Source: Bacillota bacterium
GTDB lineage: Bacteria > Bacillota > Clostridia > Lachnospirales > Lachnospiraceae
NCBI GenBank assembly: GCA_023415655.1
Contig: JAEZKD010000108.1
Span: 1 to 14,748, forward strand
Direction: 5' to 3'
Length of the DNA: 14,748 bases
In this document: positions 1-5,966 of the stretch, piece by piece
Layout of the letters: every line of letters starts with the position of its first letter
How positions within the stretch are numbered: position 1 is the stretch's first letter
Made by a program: the position numbers and the translations under genes
The notes under the pieces: model-generated
The model's database searches: none
Told to the model about the DNA's origin: nothing
What the model saw: only the letters and a program-made list of their open reading frames with translations

Positions 1-400
1 TAAATTCTTCAAGGAGTTCATCTGTAATTATGAGTTAATCTATTGAACATATATCATTAGGAATCCTCCATATGAATTCATTATAACTTGGAGTTGTAGT
101 TTCTTAAATGATCAAATGTGAGAACTCTTATAGTAGCATTCATAGCAAATCGCTTTGAATCTTTGTTTCATATGCTGATATAGTTTGTTTACACATGCTT
201 TTAACACAGGAATCATAAAAGGAAATTCTAAAGAATTTCCTTTTATACTGAGGATTTACCCTGTTTTATGAAGATTAAAAATTGTATTTGGGATAGATTG
301 TCTTTCTTTATCAAAATGGGTATTAAAAGGATCTTTTTAGCTTTACTTCATCCATTTGTTTGCAATTTATTATTCCACTTATGCTTTATAGAGAAGTTGC
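1..400. other. AT-rich intergenic stretch at the window edge, no convincing gene
   Basis: I see no coding region with a ribosome binding site here. The only clear structure is the perfect hairpin at 217-244. A short minus-strand frame (112-216, 34 codons) and another open at the left edge exist, but neither has a start signal. They may be chance or decayed coding sequence. The stretch probably holds the 3' untranslated region of the minus-strand gene that ends at 401. Confidence 0.5.
217..244. terminator. perfect 12-bp hairpin, probable terminator
   Basis: The arm AAAAGGAAATTC (217-228), a TAAA loop and the exact complement (233-244) form a stem that carries its own A and T runs, so it can work in either direction. 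It lies 157 bases past the stop codon of the minus-strand NlpC/P60-like gene and is the first strong hairpin a transcript of that gene would meet. The stem is AT-rich and the trailing U tract is part of it, so its strength as a terminator is uncertain. Confidence 0.45.
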
Positions 401-1012
401 TTATTTCTTTCGATAGATAACATATCCTTTGCTAAGTAGCTCAGCAGTATTCACTTTTCTTTGCGAAACTTTACCTGTACTTCTTGTTGAATCGATAATG
501 ATTACTTCTGTTTTGTCATCATCGACAAACTCTTTGAAAAACATTACGTGACTTCCTATGATAGCAAATACATCACCTTGCTGTATCTCATCGATATTCT
601 CTATTACAGTCGCATACGTTGGAATATCCTTTGTTGCTATTTTCTTAGGTAATTCCCAACATATTGTTAATAAACCAGAACAATCTACACCAACAGTGCG
701 ATAGCTAGCATATCGCTTCTTATCTTCTGGTACATTTCCAGCATATTTTCCTTCTTTCATTCCTTCTTCAAATTCCTTCAATGTTGATGCATTTCCCCAA
801 CTATAAGGGATACCAACATTTATTTCATTTACTTTCCACCAACCACAATTCAGAATTTGACCTTTCCATGTGACATCAGGAGTATCTACGAATCTTCCAG
901 TGTCATCTATTCCATGCATTACATTTTTTTCACTAGCTTTCCATTCAAAATTGGCGTATTCTAATGCTTTTTCAACCACCTGATTTCCCCATGTATTCAA
1001 ATTTTTATCCAT
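401..1012 (-). CDS. NlpC/P60-like cysteine hydrolase, apparently cytoplasmic
   Basis: This 203-residue protein has the layout of the NlpC/P60 (CHAP-like) papain-fold family. GIPYSWG (67-73) corresponds to the 'Y-x-W/Y-G' entry strand. GVDCSGLL (108-115) carries the likely nucleophile Cys111. GDVFAIIGSHVMFF (146-159) carries the likely His155, and a following strand (VIIIDST, 170-176) could supply the third polar residue. Family members usually cut gamma-D-Glu-diamino acid bonds in peptidoglycan. This one has no signal peptide, membrane segment or wall-binding repeat, so secretion is not evident and the substrate is unknown. The first 65 residues are tryptophan-rich (Trp8, 24, 49, 58, 59) and I do not recognise them as a named domain. 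The ATG is preceded on the minus strand by AGGAG at six-base spacing. The gene is monocistronic with its own promoter. Confidence 0.72.
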   Translation of the reverse strand: MDKNLNTWGNQVVEKALEYANFEWKASEKNVMHGIDDTGRFVDTPDVTWKGQILNCGWWKVNEINVGIPYSWGNASTLKEFEEGMKEGKYAGNVPEDKKRYASYRTVGVDCSGLLTICWELPKKIATKDIPTYATVIENIDEIQQGDVFAIIGSHVMFFKEFVDDDKTEVIIIDSTRSTGKVSQRKVNTAELLSKGYVIYRKK

Positions 1013-1094
1013 GAATATCTCCTGTCAATTATGGTTATCTGCAATGTATCAAAAGATTTATTTTATAAAGCATATCGTTCATAACTTTTTACAT

Positions 1095-1122
1095 TTTATA
1101 ACAAATAGTATGATTACGTCAA
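1095..1122 (-). promoter_or_regulatory. sigma-A-type promoter for the NlpC/P60-like gene
   Basis: On the minus strand TTGACG (1122-1117) is followed after 16 bases by TATAAA (1100-1095), which runs on as TATAAAAT. This is close to the vegetative consensus. It would start a transcript near 1088 with a leader of about 75 bases before the ATG at 1012. Confidence 0.6.
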
Positions 1123-1239
1123 CTAATTATGATTATGTTTCCTTTTATCAACAAGTAGGGAAGAATTTAGTTTAAGAATATGCCATCAGAATGACATAAA
1201 TTTCCATTAATGTTTTCGTATCAATATTGGAGGTGTTTT

Positions 1240-1842
1240 ATGAAGAGATGGATTTGTATTTTCTTGATACTTTCTCTTTTTTTATGTTTGACATCGTGTA
1301 ATAGTTATAGTAAGAAGGAGTCAAATATAGAGAAAGATATAACATATGAGATAACACCAATCATAGAATCCGACATAACACCAATCATAGCATCCAACAT
1401 TACACCAATCGTAGAAAATGAAATCATACCAATAGATGATGCAAACAATCAAAAATCAGATGATTTAACGGAGGTTTCAGCAACGCCAACATTAACGGAA
1501 GTTCTAGTAACACCAACGAATACGGTTAATAATATTGAAGATGAAACATATATCTGTTTCGATCAACTACCAGGTTTTGAATTTGGTATATTATCAAACA
1601 CGGATGCAAATGACTACTATGAGTATTTAACCTTTGAAGAAATCAATCATGTTGAAGACATTGTAAGCTATATAACAACATTAAAGGCGATCGGATTTCA
1701 TGAAATTGAATATAGTAATACTTATGATGCAAATTCTGAGCTACAATTTCGAGGAATGAATGAAGAAGAGTTTGAAATAAGAATTGAATTAAGGGATACT
1801 ACATGTAAAATAGTTTATGGAAAAGATTATGGCTATAAGTAA
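1240..1842 (+). CDS. putative lipoprotein with a tandem octapeptide repeat
   Basis: This is a 200-residue predicted exported lipoprotein. Residues 1-20 form a short basic start (MKRW), a hydrophobic stretch and the lipobox LTSC, so Cys20 would be lipid-modified and the protein tethered to the outer face of the membrane. Residues 37-68 are four octapeptides of the type xITPIIxx, followed by a Thr/Pro-rich linker (to about residue 92) that looks like a flexible spacer. The C-terminal part, about 105 residues, is acidic and Tyr/Phe-rich with a FDQLPGFEFG start and a YITTLKAIGF segment. I do not recognise it as a named domain. The ATG at 1240 is chosen over an in-frame ATG at 1210 because GGAGG (1229-1233) sits six bases ahead of it and the lipoprotein signal then begins properly. 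It is transcribed away from the NlpC/P60-like gene and ends in a strong hairpin. Function is unknown. Confidence 0.75.
   Translation: MKRWICIFLILSLFLCLTSCNSYSKKESNIEKDITYEITPIIESDITPIIASNITPIVENEIIPIDDANNQKSDDLTEVSATPTLTEVLVTPTNTVNNIEDETYICFDQLPGFEFGILSNTDANDYYEYLTFEEINHVEDIVSYITTLKAIGFHEIEYSNTYDANSELQFRGMNEEEFEIRIELRDTTCKIVYGKDYGYK
1348..1443 (+). repeat. four 24-bp in-frame tandem repeats in the lipoprotein gene
   Basis: Units begin at 1348, 1372, 1396 and 1420 and translate as EITPIIES, DITPIIAS, NITPIVEN and EIIPIDDA. The core ACACCAATC is shared by the first three units; the fourth has diverged. Repeats of this length in a surface-protein stalk can gain or lose units without breaking the frame. 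Confidence 0.8.
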
Positions 1843-1848
1843 AATAAA

Positions 1849-1879
1849 AGAACTATAATGTATTTGGCATTATAGTTCT
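1849..1879. terminator. bidirectional rho-independent terminator
   Basis: AGAACTATAATG (1849-1860) and CATTATAGTTCT (1868-1879) form a perfect 12-bp stem with a 7-base loop, seven bases past the lipoprotein stop codon. On the plus strand it is followed by ATCTTTG. On the minus strand it is followed by a T-rich run (TTTATTTTAC). It therefore serves the convergent NTF2-like operon at least as well as the lipoprotein gene. Confidence 0.75.
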
Positions 1880-1887
1880 ATCTTTGT

Positions 1888-2016
1888 ATGGCAATAAAGA
1901 TCAAACACCGGTTTTGTCAGAAATCAGTTGACGCTGAACCAACATATTTGACTCGTTCACAGGAAAGGCAGTACAAAAGAGCAAAAAGTAATACCCTGTT
2001 ACTGTATGTATCCTAG
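1888..2016 (+). other. short open frame of 42 codons, possible gene remnant
   Basis: An ATG at 1888 opens a 42-codon frame ending at TAG 2014-2016. The peptide has a basic, protein-like stretch (LTRSQERQYKRAKSNTLLLY). No ribosome binding site precedes it, and it starts only nine bases after the terminator hairpin, so translation as it stands is doubtful. The base composition is less AT-rich than the flanks. It could be the decayed end of a lost gene or a chance frame. I do not recognise a family. Confidence 0.2.
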
Positions 2017-2051
2017 TTGTATTTTAGCTAATATTAATAAAGATTTTATCA

Positions 2052-2417
2052 TTATATGCTAACAGTAGTTATTCTAGAGTCCATATTAAATATCAATTTC
2101 CATACTCCGTTCATATTTTTCCAGGTAGAAGTGATATGGAATTTTCCCTCTAAATCTTTGTTTTTCCTATCTGAAACCATTGTTTGAACCACGTAGTGAA
2201 TTTGGCAAATTTGTTCCGTTTCTTCGATGATTTCAAAATTCAAGATTTGATACTGTGCTACATCAAACTCTTTTATAATTTGTGCATACTCATAACCACT
2301 ACATCGAAAACCACCACAAACCATGACAGCAGTTTCATCTACGACTTCCAAAAAAGCTGTAGCATTTCTATCTTTTGCAGCATCCCACATTGCTAACTCT
2401 AGCTCCATAATATTCAT
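2052..2417 (-). CDS. NTF2-like (DUF4440/SnoaL-type) small protein
   Basis: This 121-residue protein has the pattern of the NTF2-like superfamily: an N-terminal helix (MELELAMWDAAKDRNATAFL), a central strand pair with VMVCGGFRCSGYEY, then three long strands ending in a TSTWKNMNGVWKLIFNMDS motif. That last motif is the typical C-terminal hairpin of DUF4440 proteins. Such folds bind small ligands or act as small enzymes or immunity-like proteins; the specific role cannot be read here. AGGAG (2432-2428) precedes the ATG at 10 bases, slightly long. The ATG at 2408 is an alternative start but lies even further away. It follows the DUF6179-like gene by 22 bases and is the last gene of the minus-strand operon. 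Confidence 0.65.
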   Translation of the reverse strand: MNIMELELAMWDAAKDRNATAFLEVVDETAVMVCGGFRCSGYEYAQIIKEFDVAQYQILNFEIIEETEQICQIHYVVQTMVSDRKNKDLEGKFHITSTWKNMNGVWKLIFNMDSRITTVSI

Positions 2418-2439
2418 AATACGGTAACTCCTTTTCCGA

Positions 2440-3060
2440 TTAACATTCTTTTGATCTTTGTAGTTCCAAGATTTCTTTTAGATTAATAAACTCTTTTTCG
2501 TAGTGGGGGTGAAAGGAACGCAATTCACTAATAATATAATTTCTAGGGAACCTCATCAAATAACTTTGTTCTTCCCATATGGCATCTATATACTTTCTAA
2601 TCAAATCAATACCTTCAAGAGACAGATCAAGTCCAAACACAGGATAATCCATTGTTATGATGTGATCCATAGGTGCAAATTTAACATCATAGTATAGAAA
2701 AAATCCTGACAATGCTTTTTCTACGGTGTCTTGATAATTTAGATTATTATAATGGTCAAAGAATTCCATTAACTGATTGTATTTGTTCTGAGTTTTCTGT
2801 ACAGTTTCAATCACAGTATTATAGCCAAGTTGATATGCATCTTTTGCAGGGAGTACATTAGTTGTTATGATTGAATTGCTCCTAACTTCACAATGTGCAA
2901 TGCAATAGATCACAGCCTCCATGAATTGCCTTGCCTTGTCATATGTAATAGAACTGCTTTCTTTTGCAGTAAATTTCTCTGCTAGAGTTCCTACAATAGG
3001 AATTAAGTCTTCCATTGAATATTGCTTGAATACATCAGTTTTTTTCATCATCTCTTGCAT
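2440..3060 (-). CDS. DUF6179-like protein of unknown function
   Basis: A soluble, mostly helical protein of about 206 residues with no signal or membrane segment. It contains AEKFTAKESSSITYDKARQF and, further on, KTQNKYNQL, NLNYQDTVEKALSGFF and MDYPVFGLDLSLEGID. From memory these resemble clostridial proteins annotated DUF6179, which sit next to DUF6323. That match is recognition only and the family function is unknown. The start is uncertain: the frame is open from a TTG at 3105, but the first ATG is at 3060 (GGGAG only two bases upstream), with further ATGs at 3051 and 3048. All of these lie inside the 3' end of the upstream gene, so translation is probably coupled to it. See the finding on the A7 tract that separates the two frames. 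Confidence 0.6.
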   Translation of the reverse strand: MQEMMKKTDVFKQYSMEDLIPIVGTLAEKFTAKESSSITYDKARQFMEAVIYCIAHCEVRSNSIITTNVLPAKDAYQLGYNTVIETVQKTQNKYNQLMEFFDHYNNLNYQDTVEKALSGFFLYYDVKFAPMDHIITMDYPVFGLDLSLEGIDLIRKYIDAIWEEQSYLMRFPRNYIISELRSFHPHYEKEFINLKEILELQRSKEC

Positions 3061-3502
3061 ATCTCCCAAGGAATCTACGGGTTCTAGCACGGATATTTCT
3101 TGCAAATTGATCTAAGTAAGTTTCTTCCAAATACTCGAGAGAACCTTGACATTCATCATCAAAAGCATTTCGCATCATAGTTATCAATTCTTCATCTGTC
3201 AATTCGTCCATAGATTCATTCTTGTATAAATAGAATATGTTTTGTAGCCTTGCAATTGATTCAACATAATTATCTTGATAAATATAGTTTGAATCACAAA
3301 ATGCAAATATAATCTTGTCTAGAATACCAGTACCAAATTCCACTCTTTGTTGCTCAGACAAACATTCTCTGCGCCTGATCAGTAAGTCTTGAATATCATC
3401 ATCTGTTAGACATAAACCAAATTGATTGGTATACTCATTTGTTGTTCTTATTAAGTTCATTTGATTCTGCTCTGATAGTTTCAAGAAAAAAGAATCATCC
3501 AT
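3035..3502 (-). CDS. DUF6323-like protein of unknown function
   Basis: A 155-residue soluble helical protein. Its features are EQQRVEFGTGILDKIIFAF (51-69), CDSNYIYQDNYVESI (69-83) and FYLYKNESMDELTDEEL (90-106). From memory this pattern fits the clostridial DUF6323 family, typically found beside DUF6179; no biochemical role is known to me. The start is well supported: GGAGGTG (3514-3508) precedes the ATG by five bases, and a sigma-A-type promoter lies just upstream. The last ~20 residues are arginine-rich and overlap the next gene in another frame, so the true C-terminus may have been altered by a frame change. First gene of the operon 3502-2052. Confidence 0.62.
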   Translation of the reverse strand: MDDSFFLKLSEQNQMNLIRTTNEYTNQFGLCLTDDDIQDLLIRRRECLSEQQRVEFGTGILDKIIFAFCDSNYIYQDNYVESIARLQNIFYLYKNESMDELTDEELITMMRNAFDDECQGSLEYLEETYLDQFARNIRARTRRFLGRYARDDEKN

Positions 3503-3531
3503 ATCATCACCTCCACCATGATCGTTTGATG

Positions 3532-3560
3532 ATTATACTGCTAGAGTCATCCTATTACAA
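3532..3560 (-). promoter_or_regulatory. sigma-A-type promoter of the DUF6323/DUF6179/NTF2-like operon
   Basis: On the minus strand TTGTAA (3560-3555), a 17-base spacer and a consensus TATAAT (3537-3532) give a start near 3525, about 11 bases ahead of the ribosome binding site of the first gene. The perfect -10 box and ideal spacing make this one of the better promoters in the window. Confidence 0.65.
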
Positions 3561-3563
3561 GTC

Positions 3564-3592
3564 TTGAAAAAATGTCCATTTTGTGGTAATAT
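3564..3592 (+). promoter_or_regulatory. divergent sigma-A-type promoter directed at a hairpin
   Basis: TTGAAA (3564-3569), 17 bases and TATAT-like TAATAT (3587-3592) match the vegetative pattern on the plus strand. The -35 box lies four bases from the -35 box of the minus-strand operon promoter, so the two promoters are back to back. Transcription would begin near 3599 and run straight into the hairpin at 3604-3644. Confidence 0.45.
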
Positions 3593-3598
3593 ATACAC

Positions 3599-3648
3599 AT
3601 AAGATAAGAGAAAAAGATGTTCTGTTTGCATCTTTTTCTCTTATTTTT
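3599..3648 (+). ncRNA. candidate ~50-nt hairpin transcript
   Basis: Between the plus-strand promoter and the end of the hairpin there is room only for an RNA of about 50 bases, made almost wholly of a 16-bp stem. No open reading frame fits in it. It may be a tiny regulatory RNA, or an attenuated leader whose read-through continues towards the Nudix gene at 3850. Inferred from promoter and hairpin only; no family is recognised. Confidence 0.25.
3604..3648 (+). terminator. 16-bp hairpin with T tract
   Basis: ATAAGAGAAAAAGATG (3604-3619) pairs perfectly with 3629-3644 around a 9-base loop, and is followed by TTTT (3644-3649 region). No plus-strand gene ends nearby: the previous plus gene stops at 1842 and already has its own terminator. 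It is therefore either the end of a very short RNA or an attenuator in front of the Nudix operon. Confidence 0.55.
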
Positions 3649-3772
3649 ATGAGGATTATGTGTATGAAGAGTAATTATTAATATTTTTGTAAATCACCAT
3701 ACTTCCAAATGATTTACTATTTGTACAATAGTTTTGCATCAGATTATGATTAATCCATTTTGTGGCTTCCAT

Positions 3773-3818
3773 GAGCAAGCTTGCTCCCCTTGTATTTCAA
3801 AATAAAACATGGTAAAGT
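3773..3818 (+). promoter_or_regulatory. palindrome plus weak promoter upstream of the Nudix gene
   Basis: A perfect 14-bp palindrome, GAGCAAGCTTGCTC (3773-3786), lies four bases upstream of a possible -35 box TTGTAT (3790-3795). This is spaced 17 bases from TAAAGT (3813-3818). The promoter match is moderate. The palindrome could be an operator for a dimeric regulator. The 12-bp sequence TCCATTTTGTGG just upstream (3754-3765) also occurs at 3575-3586 inside the spacer of the divergent promoter. Confidence 0.35.
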
Positions 3819-3849
3819 AGGTACGTAATAAATGTTGGAGGTTTGAGTT

Positions 3850-4392
3850 ATGGCTGAGTATGAAAGAATTGGTAGAAAGCTTATACATAAAGGGAAAATT
3901 GTTGACTTCTATGAGGATACGATGAAATTACCAGATGGTAGAACCGCAGAATGGGATTTTATTATGCATAAGGGTGCGGCAGCGATTGTCCCAGTCGATA
4001 AGGACGGGAAGATTGTTATGGTTCGTCAGTATCGGAATGCATGTGAGCGTTATACGTTAGAGATTCCTGCGGGGGGACTTAATCCAGAAGAGGATCGTAA
4101 GGTAGCTGCAGCGAGAGAGTTGGAAGAAGAGACTGGGTATAAAGCAGAGAATGTAAAGCATCTGTTGGACTTATATACGACCGTAGCTTTTTGTAATGAG
4201 TTGATTAGTATTTATTATACCGAGGAGATTTATCCAAGCAAACAGCATCTAGATGAGGATGAATTTGTTGAGGTGGAACGACATTCGGTAGAGGATTTGG
4301 TGCAAATGATTTTGAATGGAACGATTCAGGATGCAAAAACAATTGCAGCGATTCTTGCTTATAAAGAGGTTCGCAATCAAGAATCAAAATAG
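3850..4392 (+). CDS. nudF: Nudix hydrolase, ADP-ribose pyrophosphatase type
   Basis: A 180-residue Nudix protein that most likely hydrolyses ADP-ribose to AMP and ribose 5-phosphate in the cytoplasm. The Nudix box is complete: Gly75, Glu81 and REL-E-EE-T-GY at 89-97, including the metal-binding glutamates. The N-terminal strand region (MAEYERIGRKLIHKGKIVDF), the VRQYRNACERYTLEIPAGG segment and the overall length are those of NudF/YqkG-type enzymes. GGAGG (3837-3841) precedes the ATG by eight bases. It is the first gene of a probable operon with spoIIM (65-base gap) and the xerD-like gene, an arrangement I know from related clostridia. Nothing appears truncated. Substrate choice within the Nudix family is inference from overall similarity. 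Confidence 0.85.
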   Translation: MAEYERIGRKLIHKGKIVDFYEDTMKLPDGRTAEWDFIMHKGAAAIVPVDKDGKIVMVRQYRNACERYTLEIPAGGLNPEEDRKVAAARELEEETGYKAENVKHLLDLYTTVAFCNELISIYYTEEIYPSKQHLDEDEFVEVERHSVEDLVQMILNGTIQDAKTIAAILAYKEVRNQESK

Positions 4393-4457
4393 ATTTCATG
4401 TACTAATCCCTTTTGCATTGTCATATTGTTAAATAGCAATGTTAAGGGAGGAAGCAT

Positions 4458-5066
4458 ATGAATCAACTAGGGAACCAACTTCGAAAAAAAGAACCGCTAC
4501 GAATTGCAATCATTCTCTTTTTATTGAGTCTGTTAATTGGTGGTGTATTTGCAAAGGTATCGCAAAATCTATTGTCAGTTGGGATTGCTGGGATTAGCAG
4601 TCGTTACTTTAATACAATTAAGAATATGGACATCCAGTATTGGGATCTGTTTCGATATATCTTCTTCTCGTGCATGAAGAGTTTCTTTCTTATATGGGTG
4701 ATTAGCCTGACAATCCTAGGACTTCCTTATTTAGCTTGGCTTATCATTAGCAATGGCTTTCAATTTGGGTATTTATTTACGGTGTTAACGATGAATTATG
4801 GCTGGAAGGGTGTTTTCTTATCGATATCATATCTATTACCTCATGGACTCATCTATATTCCAGTGGCTTTGATGTGTCTACTCTACTGTTATCAGTTGAC
4901 CATGGAGATGAATCATGGACAGGTTACACCGAGTCTACATAATATAACTCTGTTGAAAAAATACATGAAATTGATTATAATATTACTAGGTGGGTTAGTC
5001 ATCGGGGTAGTGTTAGAAACCTTCCTTGGAAGTGTTTTGGTACAAAAAGTGCTAACCTTATTATGA
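4458..5066 (+). CDS. spoIIM: stage II sporulation protein M
   Basis: A 202-residue polytopic membrane protein of the SpoIIM family. In sporulating Firmicutes SpoIIM forms the DMP complex with SpoIID and SpoIIP at the septum and drives septal peptidoglycan remodelling and engulfment. Hydrophobic spans lie near 15-32, 68-97 (likely one long or two short), 102-125, 127-146 and 171-195. The signature-like loop LPHGLIYIPVAL (127-138) corresponds to the conserved 'PHG-x-x-E/Y-x-P' segment, and GFQFG lies at 100-104. GGGAGG (4446-4451) precedes the ATG by six bases. Its stop codon is followed after seven bases by the start of the xerD-like gene, indicating cotranscription. Its presence argues that the organism makes endospores. 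Confidence 0.9.
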   Translation: MNQLGNQLRKKEPLRIAIILFLLSLLIGGVFAKVSQNLLSVGIAGISSRYFNTIKNMDIQYWDLFRYIFFSCMKSFFLIWVISLTILGLPYLAWLIISNGFQFGYLFTVLTMNYGWKGVFLSISYLLPHGLIYIPVALMCLLYCYQLTMEMNHGQVTPSLHNITLLKKYMKLIIILLGGLVIGVVLETFLGSVLVQKVLTLL

Positions 5067-5073
5067 GGAAAGG

Positions 5074-5958
5074 GTGAAGGATATGGATGCATTGGTGGAA
5101 CAATTTCTTGTTTATCAAAAAGAGGTTCGTAATGCTTCAGCGAATACACTGAGTGCGTATGCGCAGGACTTAAAACTGTTCTTGGCTTATCTGTCAAACG
5201 AGCAAATATTTGATGTCCAAAAGATTACAGAAACGCGTATCCAAGCATATCTACTTCATCAAAAGAAGAAAAAGAAGTCACAAGCCACTATATCAAGAAG
5301 CTTTGTAACCATCAAAAGCTTTCTTGGATTTTTAGTACGTAAGCATCTGTTGGACGAGGATCCAACGGAACGCATACATGCGCCTAAAGTGGAAAAAGCA
5401 GTTCCCAAATACATAAGCTACGAACAGATGGTAGCCTTGCTTGAGGCACCAAATGTAAAAACCATGCAGGGTAGAAGGGATCGTGCGATATTAGAGCTGT
5501 TATATGCCACTGGCATCAAGGCACATGAATTGATTCAAGTTCGTTTGGAGGATGTGAATCTTTCGTTTGGAAGTATTCTGGTTCGACACAATGAAAAGGA
5601 GAGGGTTCTACCACTAGGACATACGGTTAAAGTAGTATTAGCGGATTATTTTGAAGATTTAAAGGATCTTGATGTAACGCAAGAATATCTCTTTGTGAGT
5701 CGATTGAATACACCATTTACCCGACAGGGAATCTATAAGCTAGTAAAAGAGTATGGGAGAATTGCAGGAATTAAGGAGGAGATCTCATTACAAATCATAC
5801 GTAATTCTTTCGCAGTTCATATGCTTAATAATGGTGCTGATATTGGAAGTATGAGTGAGATTCTTGGGATTAGTGATGTATTATCTGCTCAGAAATTCTT
5901 AAAGAAAGAAAAGACGAATACCTTTAGTGTCTATAAAAGAAGCCATCCAAGGGAGTAA
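5074..5958 (+). CDS. XerD-family tyrosine recombinase homologue lacking catalytic residues
   Basis: A 294-residue protein with the two-domain layout of XerC/XerD: an N-terminal SAM-like core-binding domain (about 6-93) and a C-terminal catalytic-fold domain (about 108-294), ending in VYKRSHPRE as in clostridial XerD. Aligned on conserved landmarks, the active site has largely been replaced. ATGIKAHEL has Lys149 instead of Arg. LQIIRNSF has Gln240 for His but keeps Arg243. LGISDVLSAQKF has Ile266 for His and Phe275 for the nucleophilic Tyr. The beta-hairpin reads VRHNEKER without the usual GKG lysine context. The frame is intact, so it is likely a DNA-binding pseudoenzyme rather than a pseudogene. 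The GTG at 5074 (GAGG five bases upstream, overlapping the spoIIM stop) or the ATG at 5083 may be the start. Last gene of the operon. Confidence 0.85.
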   Translation: MKDMDALVEQFLVYQKEVRNASANTLSAYAQDLKLFLAYLSNEQIFDVQKITETRIQAYLLHQKKKKKSQATISRSFVTIKSFLGFLVRKHLLDEDPTERIHAPKVEKAVPKYISYEQMVALLEAPNVKTMQGRRDRAILELLYATGIKAHELIQVRLEDVNLSFGSILVRHNEKERVLPLGHTVKVVLADYFEDLKDLDVTQEYLFVSRLNTPFTRQGIYKLVKEYGRIAGIKEEISLQIIRNSFAVHMLNNGADIGSMSEILGISDVLSAQKFLKKEKTNTFSVYKRSHPRE

Positions 5959-5966
5959 ACAAAAGT

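Noticed and set aside
112..216. Minus-strand frame of 34 codons near the left edge
   Set aside because: No ribosome binding site, very short, and it starts at the base of the 217-244 hairpin. Not distinguishable from chance.
2184..2396. Plus-strand open frames opposite the minus-strand operon (also 2503-2697 and 2921-3115)
   Set aside because: They mirror better-supported minus-strand genes, lack ribosome binding sites and have no recognisable protein pattern.
3035..3050. Slippery heptamer A AAA AAC at the end of the DUF6323-like frame, suggesting programmed -1 frameshifting
   Set aside because: The heptamer is in the right phase, but a -1 shift enters a frame that stops after eleven codons. 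The downstream DUF6179-like frame needs a +1 shift, or one base fewer.
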